Origin: Thermus_A sp040290245
GTDB lineage: Bacteria; Deinococcota; Deinococci; Deinococcales; Thermaceae
Assembly: GCF_040290245.1 (NCBI RefSeq)
Contig: NZ_PSMQ01000014.1
Coordinates: 1-36,649, forward strand
Length of the DNA stretch: 36,649 nt
Direction: 5' to 3'
The notes beneath the pieces were generated by a model. It had not been told where the DNA came from, searched no databases, and worked only from the letters and a program-made list of their open reading frames with translations. This document shows positions 29,920-36,649 of this stretch, piece by piece. Numbering within the stretch: position 1 is the first letter of the stretch; the number at the start of each line of letters is the position of its first letter. The position numbers and the translations under genes were made by a program.

Positions 29920-31251
29920 CTAGTGCCCCTTGAGCTTGTGAAAGAGGTGGACCATCTCGGCCACCGCGATCGGGGGGAAGAGTCGGATGAAAACCGCTAA
30001 ACCGAAGAGGAAGAAGCCGATCGTTCCCAGGTAAAGGGTCCAGTCCACCCAGGTGGGGTGGTAAAGGCCGAAATTCCCGGGCAGGTAGTCGTGGGAAAGG
30101 CTGATGACCACGATGACGAACCGCTCGAGCCACATCCCCACGTTGGCCAAAATGGAAAAGATGAACAACCAGGTGAGGTTGTGGCGGAACCGGGGGAACC
30201 AGAGGGTCTGGAGGAGGACCACGTTGATGAGCATCATGGCCCAGTAGTAGGGGGCATAGGGTCCGGTCATCCGCCAAAGCTGCTGGGCCCACTCCGCAGG
30301 CTCCCCCGAGTACCAGGCGATGAAGATCTCGAGGAGGTAGATGTACGCCACCCCCAGCCCCGAGGCCAGGGTCACCTTGGCCATCCAGTCCAGGTGGCGC
30401 TCGGTGATGACGCTCTCCAGACGGTACCACTTCCTCAGAGGGATGATCAGGGTCAGGGCCATGGCAAACCCCGAGTAGATGGCCCCCGCGGCGAAGAAGG
30501 GGGGAAAGACGGTGAGGTGCCAGCCCGGCACCACCCCATAGGCGAAGTCCATGCTCACCACCGAGTGGACGGAGATGACCACGGGGGTGGCCAGCCCGGC
30601 CAAGAGCACGTAGACCGCCCGGTAAAGGGCCCAGTGCCGGGCGTTCCCCGTCCAGCCCAGGGAGAGCCAGCCATAAAGCCGCTTCCGCCAGCCCGTGCTC
30701 CTCTCCCTCAGGAGGGCCAGGTCGGGGATGAGGCCCAGGTAGAGGAAAAGGGTGGAGATGGTGAGGTAGGTCAGGATGGCCAGCACGTCCCAGGAAAGGG
30801 GGCTTTTGTACTGGGGCCATAGGGCCAGGGTGTTGGGATACGGGAAAACCCAGTAGAAGTTCTGGGGCCGGCCCATATGGATAAAGGGGTAGGTGGCGGC
30901 GCAAAGCACGGCAAACAGGGTCATGGCCTCCGTAAGGCGGTTTAGGGAGTCCCGCCAGTTCTGGCGCATGAGGACCAGAATGGCCGAGATCAGGGTCCCC
31001 GCGTGGCCGATCCCGATCCACCAGACGAAGTGGACGATGTCGTACCCCCAGGCCACGGGCTGGTTAATCCCCCAGGTGCCAAGCCCCCGGACAAAGGTGA
31101 CGAAGATGGCGTAAAGCCAAGCCAAGGTTAAAGCCGCCCCCACGGCCAATACCACCCACCAGGGCCCGGGCGGGGGTTTTTCCACAGGTTTAAGGAGCTC
31201 CTCGATCAAGCCCTTTTCCGTGAACTCGCCCTTGATCAGGTCCTTATCCAT
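29920..31251 (-). CDS. actC: Alternative Complex III quinol-oxidising membrane subunit ActC (NrfD/PsrC-like)
   Basis: The 443-residue NrfD-family protein has about ten helices. Visible family motifs include N-Q-P-V-A-W-G-Y-D-I-V-H-F-V-W-W-I-G-I, H-A-G-T-L-I-S-A-I-L, H-M-G-R-P-Q-N-F-Y-W and S-V-H-S-V-V-S-M-D-F. ActC carries the quinol site near the periplasmic side, next to the ActB iron-sulfur domain, and a putative proton path. Its ATG overlaps the end of actB by 8 nt. It contains no haem motif, as expected. Confidence 0.95.
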   Translation of the reverse strand: MDKDLIKGEFTEKGLIEELLKPVEKPPPGPWWVVLAVGAALTLAWLYAIFVTFVRGLGTWGINQPVAWGYDIVHFVWWIGIGHAGTLISAILVLMRQNWRDSLNRLTEAMTLFAVLCAATYPFIHMGRPQNFYWVFPYPNTLALWPQYKSPLSWDVLAILTYLTISTLFLYLGLIPDLALLRERSTGWRKRLYGWLSLGWTGNARHWALYRAVYVLLAGLATPVVISVHSVVSMDFAYGVVPGWHLTVFPPFFAAGAIYSGFAMALTLIIPLRKWYRLESVITERHLDWMAKVTLASGLGVAYIYLLEIFIAWYSGEPAEWAQQLWRMTGPYAPYYWAMMLINVVLLQTLWFPRFRHNLTWLFIFSILANVGMWLERFVIVVISLSHDYLPGNFGLYHPTWVDWTLYLGTIGFFLFGLAVFIRLFPPIAVAEMVHLFHKLKGH

Positions 31252-33814
31252 GGACCTCCTCCTTCTTCAAACGGGGATTGGGGTTTTCCAGCCGGGCCAG
31301 GTAGGTGGTCCGGGGCCAGGTGTTGACCTCTTCCAGAAGGGCATAGTGGTGGGGCTTGGCCCTTAGGGCCTGGATGGGGTCGTTGGGATCCAGAAGGTCT
31401 CCAAAGTGGATGGCCCTCGTGGGGCAGGCCTCCTGGCAGGCGGTCCTGACCTCTCCTGTCCGGATGGGACGGTTCTCCCTGGCCGCCTGGGCCCGGGCCA
31501 GCTCAATCCGTTGGACGCAGTAGGTGCACTTCTCCATCACGCCCCGGCTTCGCACCGTGACCTCGGGGTTCATGAGGAGGGCGAGAGGGCTTTCCTTGGC
31601 CCTCCTGGGGTTCCCTTGGCCGATGAAGGCCTCGGCGTAGGAGAAGAAGTTAAACCGCCGGGCCTTGTACGGGCAGTTGGCGGAGCAGTACTTGGTCCCC
31701 ACGCACCGGTTGTAGACCATCAGGTTCAGCCCCTCGGTGGAGTGCTCTGTGGCCGCCACTGGGCAGACCGCCTCGCAGGGTGCCTTCTCGCAGTGTTGGC
31801 ACATCACGGGCTGGAAGAAGGCCTTCTCCCCCTCAAAGTAGCGGTCGATGCGCATCCAGTGCATCTCCCGGCCCTTGGCCACCTCCTCCTTCCCTACTGC
31901 GGGGGTGTTGTTCTCCACCTGGCAGGCCAGGGTGCAAAGGCCGCACCCAAGACAGCGGGTGAGGTCCACCACCAAGGCCCAGGCATGCTCTCCCTGGGGC
32001 CAGTCAGGGTAAAGGGAGGTGCGTTTTTCCTCCTTAGGAGGGGGGAGCTGGTCCCTGGGGTAGACGTGGACCGCTTCCTCCGTACCCAGGGCCCCGTGGT
32101 ACTGGGTGGAGACCAGGGGGTAGTCCCGGCCCAAGAGGGCGATCTCGGCCTCGGCCAGGTAAGCGGGGAAGGCGAAGTGGGAAAGGGGAGCCACCGCAAC
32201 CCCCTCGGCCAGGCCCGGCAAGACCCAGAGGGGAAGCGTTCCCTCCCGTCCGCCCGCCCTGACCCGCACCAGGGGCCGCCTGGGGTCCCCCTGGCCCTCC
32301 CGCGCCCTTAGCTCCTCCAGAAGGCCCAGTTTTTCCACCTCCTTGGGGGAGAGGTGGAGCGCCCCATCCCAGACCAACTTGCTTAAGGGCCGAGGAAGCT
32401 CCTGCAGGAAGGGGTTTTCCCGGTAGCGCCCATCGTAAAGGGCGAACTCCGGCCGGACCACGAGCTCGAGCCCCCTCTCCTTAGGCAAGGGCAGATCCTT
32501 GGCCCAACCGGGTTTAGGTGATACAGCCAGAGGCTTTTCCTCCTCGAGGGGCCGGCCCTCCCTCAGGGCCTCCTTGGACCCCTCGGGCAAGGAAGGGGCC
32601 TCCACTCCGAAAAGCTCGGCCAAAACCGCAAGGAGGTCCCGGCCTCCGAAAAGGGGCTTCACCAGGGCCTGGGAGGCCCAGAGGCGGCCGAAGGCATCGT
32701 ACCCTAGGCCGCCCGCCTCGAGGGCGTGGGCCAAAGGATAGTCTCCATAAAGGCCCAGACGGGCGGCAAAGGGCTTTTTCAAATCCGGCAGCGGACCCTC
32801 CGCGGCCCAGAGCACCGCTTCCGCCTCCTCCACCTCTTTAAGCGCCTCCGGGGTGGCGGGCTCCACCTCCAAGGGGGGCAGGAAGGCCACCTTCGCCCCC
32901 AGGGCCAGGTTCACCGCCTGGGCCAGGGCCTGGAGATGGGCGCCCAGGTGGACCCCCGGGAGAAGGAGGCCTCCCGCCTTAAGGTCCTCCACCAGGGCGG
33001 GAAGGAAGCCGCCGTAGTCCCCTCCGGGGCTTCCCTCCAAAACCCCCAGGGCCTTGGCCAGGTCGTAGAGGAAGGCCTCGAGGCCCGCGGGCTTGAGGGC
33101 CAGGCGGTGGTCCGCATAGGCCCCAAAGAGGGTGTAGCCGCTTTCCACCGCATACACGCGGTTTTCCGGCCTCGAGGCCGCCACCTGCCGGGCCAAGGCG
33201 TACCCTGCAGGGTGGTCCTGGAGGTCCAGATCCAAAAAGAGCAGGGTCTTGGCCTCCCCCGCCCGGTAGACCGGCCAAAGGGGCCTCCCGAAAAGCCGCT
33301 CCATCCCCCGGTAGACCTCTTGGAACCCCCAGGCCTCATAGAAGACCGCCCGGACAGGCAGCTTGTCCAAAAGGGCCTTAAGGCGGGGATCCGTGCTCCG
33401 GGGGAGGACGAGGAGGGCTTTTGCATAGGAGGCGATCCGCCTAAGCCCCTCCCAGTTTGCCGATTTCTTCCGCCTAGGATCGTAAAGGGCGTAAAGGGCC
33501 GCCAGGGCATAGGGGTCCAAGGGGTGGTCCTCCACAAGCTCCAAAAGCCCAAGCGGCCGCCCCTGGTAGGTCCTGACCCTCAGGGGCTGGGCAAAGCCCG
33601 CATGGAAGAGCGCAGAGGCATACTCCCGCCGCCCCCCCTCCGCCACCTCCTCCGGTTGGCGGACGTAAGGCACCGCCTTTCGCTGCACCACCGGGGTACA
33701 GGCGGCCAGGCTCGCCAAGCCCATGGCCAGAACCCCCCTCCGGGAGACCTTGCCAAAGGGAAACTCCTCCGAAAAAAGCGCCTCTTCAAGGGAATCTGTC
33801 CAGCCTCGCTTCAT
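31244..33814 (-). CDS. actB: Alternative Complex III subunit ActB (molybdopterin-like plus ferredoxin domains)
   Basis: The 856-residue protein has a twin-arginine signal with a lipobox (S-R25-R26-G-V-L-A, then S-L-A-A-C39-T), a large N-terminal domain like molybdopterin oxidoreductases that in this family binds no cofactor, and a C-terminal four-cluster ferredoxin domain: C-L-G-C-G-L-C-T-L-A-C, C-Q-H-C-E-K-A-P-C-E-A-V-C-P, C-V-G-T-K-Y-C-S-A-N-C-P, C-T-Y-C and C-Q-E-A-C-P-T-R-A-I-H-F-G-D. It moves electrons from ActC to ActA. ATG 33814 follows actA by 8 nt with GAGGGGG upstream; a longer open frame antisense-free to 34138 is only actA out of frame. Confidence 0.95.
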   Translation of the reverse strand: MKRGWTDSLEEALFSEEFPFGKVSRRGVLAMGLASLAACTPVVQRKAVPYVRQPEEVAEGGRREYASALFHAGFAQPLRVRTYQGRPLGLLELVEDHPLDPYALAALYALYDPRRKKSANWEGLRRIASYAKALLVLPRSTDPRLKALLDKLPVRAVFYEAWGFQEVYRGMERLFGRPLWPVYRAGEAKTLLFLDLDLQDHPAGYALARQVAASRPENRVYAVESGYTLFGAYADHRLALKPAGLEAFLYDLAKALGVLEGSPGGDYGGFLPALVEDLKAGGLLLPGVHLGAHLQALAQAVNLALGAKVAFLPPLEVEPATPEALKEVEEAEAVLWAAEGPLPDLKKPFAARLGLYGDYPLAHALEAGGLGYDAFGRLWASQALVKPLFGGRDLLAVLAELFGVEAPSLPEGSKEALREGRPLEEEKPLAVSPKPGWAKDLPLPKERGLELVVRPEFALYDGRYRENPFLQELPRPLSKLVWDGALHLSPKEVEKLGLLEELRAREGQGDPRRPLVRVRAGGREGTLPLWVLPGLAEGVAVAPLSHFAFPAYLAEAEIALLGRDYPLVSTQYHGALGTEEAVHVYPRDQLPPPKEEKRTSLYPDWPQGEHAWALVVDLTRCLGCGLCTLACQVENNTPAVGKEEVAKGREMHWMRIDRYFEGEKAFFQPVMCQHCEKAPCEAVCPVAATEHSTEGLNLMVYNRCVGTKYCSANCPYKARRFNFFSYAEAFIGQGNPRRAKESPLALLMNPEVTVRSRGVMEKCTYCVQRIELARAQAARENRPIRTGEVRTACQEACPTRAIHFGDLLDPNDPIQALRAKPHHYALLEEVNTWPRTTYLARLENPNPRLKKEEVHG

Positions 33815-33822
33815 ACCCCCTC

Positions 33823-34464
33823 CTACCGGTGGCACGTGGAGCAATCCGAAAGCGCCGCGGGACTCCGCACGTGGTAGAGCTCGGCGAGCCTCTTCCCCAG
33901 CTCCTTTTGGTCTGCCGGGGGCGTGTAGGCCATGTTCATGACCTCCTCCTTGGGCCGGAGCCTGGCCGTGGGGTTGCGGTGGCAGTCCAGGCAGAACTTC
34001 ATGGTGAAGGCCTGGGGCTGGTAGACCACGGCCATCTGGTCCACCCGGCCGTGGCATTCCGCACACCCTATCCCCTTGTTCACATGGGCCGAGTGGTTGA
34101 AGTAGACGAAGTCCGGAAGGTTGATCACCCGGTTCCACCGGAGGGGCTCCCCCTTCTCCCAGCTCGCCCGTACGGGGGCGAGGAGGGAGGAGGTGGGCTT
34201 GATATAGGTGTGGCAGGTCATACAGGTCTCCGTGGGAGGAAACCCCGCATACCCCGCCCGCTCCACCGCCGCATGGCAGTAGCGGCAGGAGAGGCCTAGC
34301 CCCCCGGCGTGAAAGGCGTGGCTAAAGGGGACGGGCTGGGGTACGGGCCGGGTCCGCTGCTCGAAGGCGCCCACCCCCACCCCAGAAAAAACCACCAGGA
34401 GCAGGACGAATCCCCCCATTACACCCCCCCAAAACGCCCGCTTCACCCATCGGTTTCTCCGCAT
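33823..34464 (-). CDS. actA: Alternative Complex III pentahaem cytochrome c ActA
   Basis: The 213-residue protein has one N-terminal transmembrane anchor (about 10-33) and five CxxCH haem sites: C60-R-Y-C-H, C81-M-T-C-H, C134-A-E-C-H, C158-L-D-C-H and C208-S-T-C-H. That count defines ActA. It takes electrons from ActB in the periplasm. It is the first gene of actABCDEF, with the ribosome site GGAGGGAGG directly before ATG 34464. The leader upstream is long and holds a palindrome at 34601. Confidence 0.95.
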   Translation of the reverse strand: MRRNRWVKRAFWGGVMGGFVLLLVVFSGVGVGAFEQRTRPVPQPVPFSHAFHAGGLGLSCRYCHAAVERAGYAGFPPTETCMTCHTYIKPTSSLLAPVRASWEKGEPLRWNRVINLPDFVYFNHSAHVNKGIGCAECHGRVDQMAVVYQPQAFTMKFCLDCHRNPTARLRPKEEVMNMAYTPPADQKELGKRLAELYHVRSPAALSDCSTCHR

Positions 34465-34711
34465 CCTCCCTCCTTTGGCACCAGAGGTTAAAGGGTCCTA
34501 GGGCCTGGCTTCCATCAGATACGCTGCGGGGTGGATAAGGAACCGAACCCTTTTACCCCCAACGCTATTTCGCTCATGGATACACTACCAAAGAAGGGAA
34601 GGGACATTTGTCCCGATGGGCTTCGGACCTCGAGATCGGGCAAAGACCCCAACGCCGACATGGTCCTCGCCTAAGCCGTCATGAAGGGGTTCAAATCGGC
34701 AGGACCTGGCC
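34465..34711. promoter_or_regulatory. Intergenic region upstream of actA and tRNA-Leu
   Basis: This gap holds no gene. It must contain the act promoter on the minus strand, but I cannot single out a good -35/-10 pair; candidates include TATCCA near 34582-34577 (18 nt after the palindrome) and TATCTG near 34520-34525. The 14-bp palindrome GGGACATTTGTCCC (34601-34614) is the clearest element. Confidence 0.5.
34601..34614. promoter_or_regulatory. 14-bp palindrome upstream of the act operon
   Basis: GGGACA-TT-TGTCCC has perfect 6-bp arms and lies about 137-150 bp before actA. It matches the palindrome at the fbc promoter (24709-24722) in 12 of 14 positions. These are the only two full copies I found in the window. 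Confidence 0.55.
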
Positions 34712-34739
34712 TTGACAAGGGGAGGGGTTTTGCTAAACT
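34712..34739 (+). promoter_or_regulatory. Promoter of tRNA-Leu
   Basis: TTGACA (34712-34717), a 16-nt spacer and TAAACT (34734-34739) form the closest match to consensus in the window. The predicted start is near 34746. Confidence 0.88.
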
Positions 34740-34759
34740 AGACCTTGCGCTTGGGGCGC

Positions 34760-34846
34760 GCCGGGATGGTGGAATTGGGAGACACGCCATCTTGAGGGGG
34801 TGGTGCCCGCAAGGGCGTGCGGGTTCGAGTCCCGCTCCCGGCACCA
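34760..34846 (+). tRNA. tRNA-Leu (anticodon GAG)
   Basis: The 87-nt class II tRNA has acceptor strands GCCGGGA and TCCCGGC, anticodon stem CCATC/GGTGG with loop TTGAGGG (anticodon GAG), a long variable arm (GCCCGCAAGGGC) and T-loop GTTCGAGTC. CCA is encoded. Confidence 0.97.
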
Positions 34847-34849
34847 AGG

Positions 34850-34870
34850 AAGGCCCAAACGGGCCTTTTT
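34850..34870 (+). terminator. Terminator between tRNA-Leu and tsaE
   Basis: AAGGCCC, loop AAAC, GGGCCTT and a T run form a classic terminator. It ends only 5 nt before the tsaE ATG. Confidence 0.85.
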
Positions 34871-34875
34871 CCCTT

Positions 34876-35298
34876 ATGTGGAGGCTGAAGGACCTCAAGG
34901 ACACCGAGGCCCTGGCCCGCCACCTGGCCCAGACCCTGCCGCAAGGCAGCCTGGTGGTCTTACAGGGGCCACTAGGGGCGGGCAAGACCACCCTGGTGCA
35001 ACACCTGGCCCGGGCCCTGGGCTTTTCCGGCCGGGCCACCAGCCCCACGTACACCCTCGTCCACGAGTACCCTACCCCTGAGGGGGTTTTGGTCCACGCA
35101 GACGCCTATCGCTTAAAGGACCCCTCGCTTTTGCACCTCCAGCTTAGGGCCTACCGGGGCGAGGCCCGGCTCATCCTGGTGGAGTGGGGCGATCCAGAAG
35201 CCCTGGAGGCGGATTACCTCCTCGAGATCACCCCCACTCCCAAGGAGCGGCTGGCCCGGCTACTCCACCTCCGCCCCCGCGAGGAGGAGGGCATCTAA
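34876..35298 (+). CDS. tsaE: tRNA threonylcarbamoyladenosine biosynthesis ATPase TsaE
   Basis: The 140-residue protein is TsaE, the small ATPase that with TsaB and TsaD makes t6A at position 37 of ANN-decoding tRNAs. Visible are the P-loop G31-P-L-G-A-G-K-T-T, the family motif S-P-T-Y-T-L-V-H-E-Y, the H-A-D-A-Y-R-L motif and V-E-W-G-D. ATG 34876 gives the normal length; an in-frame extension upstream runs through the tRNA. There is no Shine-Dalgarno and no clear -10 between the tRNA terminator and the ATG, so how it is expressed is unclear. Its end overlaps the convergent thioredoxin-like gene by 39 nt. Confidence 0.93.
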   Translation: MWRLKDLKDTEALARHLAQTLPQGSLVVLQGPLGAGKTTLVQHLARALGFSGRATSPTYTLVHEYPTPEGVLVHADAYRLKDPSLLHLQLRAYRGEARLILVEWGDPEALEADYLLEITPTPKERLARLLHLRPREEEGI

Positions 35299-35736
35299 AA
35301 GCGCCTCCTTCCCCGCCCGGCCTGCGAAGAGGGCCACCACCTTGCCCTCCTTGTCCACTACAAGGGTCCAAGGCTGGCCAAGGATCTTAAACCGCTCCGC
35401 CACCCTGGCCGGGGTGTCGGTGCTCGAGGCCAGAAGAGGGATGAACCGGGGGTAGGCCTTCATGTAGTTCAGGACCACCTCCTTGGTGTCCTTGGGTTCC
35501 CGGCTGATCACGAAGAAGGGCACCTTGGCCTTCCCCGCCAGCTCATGCAGGGAAGGGAACTCCGCCTTGCAGACCGTACACCAGCTGGCCCAGAACACGA
35601 TCACCGCGGGTTTGGGCATGGTCTTGGGGATGACGAGGCTGCCCTTGGGGTCCAAAAGCTGGAAGTCCGGTAAGGCCTCGCCGGGGGCAACGGCCAAAGC
35701 CAGGCCCAGAAGGGCCAGAAGAAAAAGGGGGCGCAT
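35260..35736 (-). CDS. TlpA-like exported thioredoxin-fold protein
   Basis: The 158-residue protein has a signal peptide (M-R-P-L-F-L-L-A-L-L-G-L-A-L-A-V-A) and a TlpA/ResA-type redoxin fold: A-L-P-D-F-Q-L-L-D-P-K-G, V-I-V-F-W-A-S-W-C53-T-V-C56, and the cis-proline region G-Q-P-W-T-L-V-V-D-K-E-G. It should act on periplasmic thiols. A role in cytochrome c maturation (keeping haem-binding cysteines reduced) would suit the many c-type cytochromes nearby, but that is inference. TAATAT ends 6 nt before ATG 35736, so it is leaderless. Confidence 0.9.
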   Translation of the reverse strand: MRPLFLLALLGLALAVAPGEALPDFQLLDPKGSLVIPKTMPKPAVIVFWASWCTVCKAEFPSLHELAGKAKVPFFVISREPKDTKEVVLNYMKAYPRFIPLLASSTDTPARVAERFKILGQPWTLVVDKEGKVVALFAGRAGKEALLDALLLAGAEVE

Positions 35737-35742
35737 GACCTC

Positions 35743-35748
35743 ATATTA
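35743..35748 (-). promoter_or_regulatory. -10 box for leaderless TlpA-like gene
   Basis: TAATAT on the minus strand ends exactly 6 nt before ATG 35736; the intervening GAGGTC is too close to serve as a normal ribosome site. Confidence 0.6.
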
Positions 35749-35779
35749 GGGCATACCCCTATACGCTATGTGAGCGGCC

Positions 35780-36292
35780 TCACCGTGGCCTTCTTCGGAA
35801 GTCTCGGTCAGGCAAAACCCCATCTGCGATCAGGTGGAGCCACTGGGAAAGGTAGTAGCCGAGGAGGGTAGAAAGCAGGACCTCCTTGGGCAGGCTGGGG
35901 ATGCGCAGGTGGAGCGAGAGGGCCCCACCCCCCTCGAGGTAGGCGTAAACCCCCTCGAGGAAGACCCAGAGGAGATACGCGACCAAAGCCAGATAACCAA
36001 GCCGGGTCAAGGGGCCCAGAATCCAGGTGTGGGAAAGCCCCCGGTGCCGGAAAAGGACCCCGTAGGGCCACCACAAAACCCCCAGAACCCCCCACCTTCC
36101 CTTGGCCCGCACCCGGACCTCCGCCAGATCCAGATCCGGGGTGACGAGGAAGGTGCCCACCAGATAGCTCACGGTAAAGGCCAAAACCCTAGGCTCGCCC
36201 AAGGCCTCCTTGGGGCTACCCGCCAGATAAGCCAGCCCCATCAGGCCCAAGGCCGTTAAATTGATGGCCTCATGCACCCGCCCCGAGGGCAT
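35780..36292 (-). CDS. DUF2227-like putative metal-binding membrane protein
   Basis: The 170-residue protein resembles DUF2227 (putative metal-binding) proteins: an N-terminal G-R-V-H-E, T-P-D-L-D-L-A after a helix, the F-R-H-R-G-L-S-H-T motif and a late Q-W-L-H-L-I-A-D. The conserved His and Asp residues could bind metal near the membrane, and about four hydrophobic segments are present. The family has no established function; a similarity to YdjM-type membrane hydrolases (also H/D rich) is possible. A TACAAT box ends 6 nt before ATG 36292, inside the end of the upstream gene. Confidence 0.72.
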   Translation of the reverse strand: MPSGRVHEAINLTALGLMGLAYLAGSPKEALGEPRVLAFTVSYLVGTFLVTPDLDLAEVRVRAKGRWGVLGVLWWPYGVLFRHRGLSHTWILGPLTRLGYLALVAYLLWVFLEGVYAYLEGGGALSLHLRIPSLPKEVLLSTLLGYYLSQWLHLIADGVLPDRDFRRRPR

Positions 36293-36296
36293 GGGG

Positions 36297-36649
36297 TTAT
36301 TGTACCCAGGGAAGGGAGAAGCGTTCCCCAGCCCGCAAAAGGTCTACCCGGAGCCCCCGGACCCCCCGGGTGGTGTACTCCGCCTCCGTGGGGTCCACCA
36401 AGGTGATCTGGCCCGCCTGGACCTCCCCCTCCTTGGGGTAGAGGAAAACCGCGCTGTTCTCCCCAAGCCCCACCCCTATGAGATCCGGGTTGTCGGCCAC
36501 CAGCTTGGAGAGGAGCTGAAACCGCCCCCGCTCCTCCACCCGGGGCAGAACCGCAAGGCCTGGGACGAGGCTCAACCCCAACCGGGCCCTCAGCCCCCCC
36601 TCAAAGGGGAAAAAAGCCGCCTCCCCCACAAGCCCTGCCCCCTCCCCCA
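36297..36649 (-). CDS. Cyanophycinase-like protein (peptidase S51 family), C-terminal part
   Basis: A minus-strand frame is open to the window edge (upstream of the GTG at 36629 it still reads G-E-G-A-G-L-V-G-E), so this is the 3' part of a longer gene. The end resembles cyanophycinases: G-L-S-L-V-P-G-L-A-V-L, R-V-E-E-R-G-R-F-Q-L-L-S-K-L-V-A-D-N-P-D-L-I-G split over two motifs, then G-V-G-L-G-E-N-S-A-V. The typical family version of the last motif is G-I-G-x-D-E-x-T-A; here Asp is replaced by Gly. The catalytic Ser lies outside the window. Function beyond the family is not claimed. Confidence 0.65.
   Translation of the reverse strand, partial: GEGAGLVGEAAFFPFEGGLRARLGLSLVPGLAVLPRVEERGRFQLLSKLVADNPDLIGVGLGENSAVFLYPKEGEVQAGQITLVDPTEAEYTTRGVRGLRVDLLRAGERFSLPWVQ
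36299..36304 (-). promoter_or_regulatory. -10 box embedded in the upstream stop codon
   Basis: TACAAT is made from the last codons and stop of the upstream gene (GTA CAA TAA) and ends 6 nt before ATG 36292. The same construction occurs at 8404-8409. Confidence 0.6.

Noticed and set aside
29912..31021. Long open frame in another phase of actC
   Set aside because: Sequence is Pro/Gly/Arg/His-rich and low in typical protein composition; actC in the other frame is a clear family member.
32726..33877. 383-codon plus-strand open frame opposite actB
   Set aside because: Antisense shadow of actB.
33815..34138. N-terminal extension of actB by 108 codons
   Set aside because: It is actA read out of frame; the twin-arginine signal and ribosome site place the start at 33814.
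34681..34875. N-terminal extension of tsaE
   Set aside because: It would read through the tRNA-Leu gene and its terminator.
1..36649. CRISPR arrays, insertion sequences, integrase/att sites at the tRNA genes
   Set aside because: No direct-repeat array, transposase-like frame, or duplicated tRNA 3' end was seen.

Overview
The window reads as chromosomal DNA of a Thermus species (Deinococcota). Base composition is GC-rich with strongly GC-biased third codon positions. The cytochrome bc operon has the Thermus gene order fbcC-D-F-B, and the Rieske ligands fall at the residue numbers I recall for the T. thermophilus protein (C132/H134/C151/H154). The quinone enzyme is of the menaquinone type. Many genes start directly at the transcription start (leaderless), as is common in Deinococcota. 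I see no insertion sequence, prophage, integrase or CRISPR array. This is compact core genome with many 4-8 nt gene overlaps.

Layout. 1-2.7 kb: a cupin protein, tRNA-Pro(GGG) and transketolase. 2.8-9.1 kb: tRNA-Arg(CCT), then a coupled envelope cassette (LptF-like, LptG-like, LptD-like, outer lipoprotein), then methylmalonyl-CoA epimerase and a VanZ-like protein. 9.1-12.7 kb, minus strand: an operon of chorismate mutase-DAHP synthase, a polyferredoxin, an SDR oxidoreductase and an AI-2E-family permease. 12.7-14.4 kb: tatA-tatC diverging from the menaquinone methyltransferase. 14.4-18.7 kb: an M3 oligopeptidase diverging from a hotdog thioesterase, then an unknown TPR-like protein whose 5' end overlaps that of an MFS transporter head to head. 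18.7-24.7 kb: thrS, a PaaX-like regulator, two tandem solute-binding proteins without permeases, and a sugar isomerase-like TIM barrel.

24.7-34.5 kb is respiratory. The bc complex operon fbcCDFB (plus strand) faces a complete Alternative Complex III operon actABCDEF (minus strand), and the two end at one shared terminator. Menaquinol is the likely donor for both, MenG (13.7 kb) makes the quinone, and TatAC (13 kb) would export the twin-arginine Rieske and ActB proteins. 34.7-36.6 kb: tRNA-Leu(GAG), tsaE, a TlpA-like thioredoxin, a DUF2227-like membrane protein and a partial cyanophycinase-like gene.

Points most worth following: an LptD-like protein that keeps the adjacent C-terminal cysteine pair of LptD in a lineage thought to lack classical LPS, coupled to a lipoprotein that could replace LptE; two alternative quinol:cytochrome c oxidoreductases side by side with related 14-bp palindromes upstream of both operons, plus a Rex-like operator in the fbc leader; a 16-bp perfect palindrome between divergent leaderless promoters; -10 boxes built from the last codons of upstream genes; and dense iteration of the palindrome CTCGAG.
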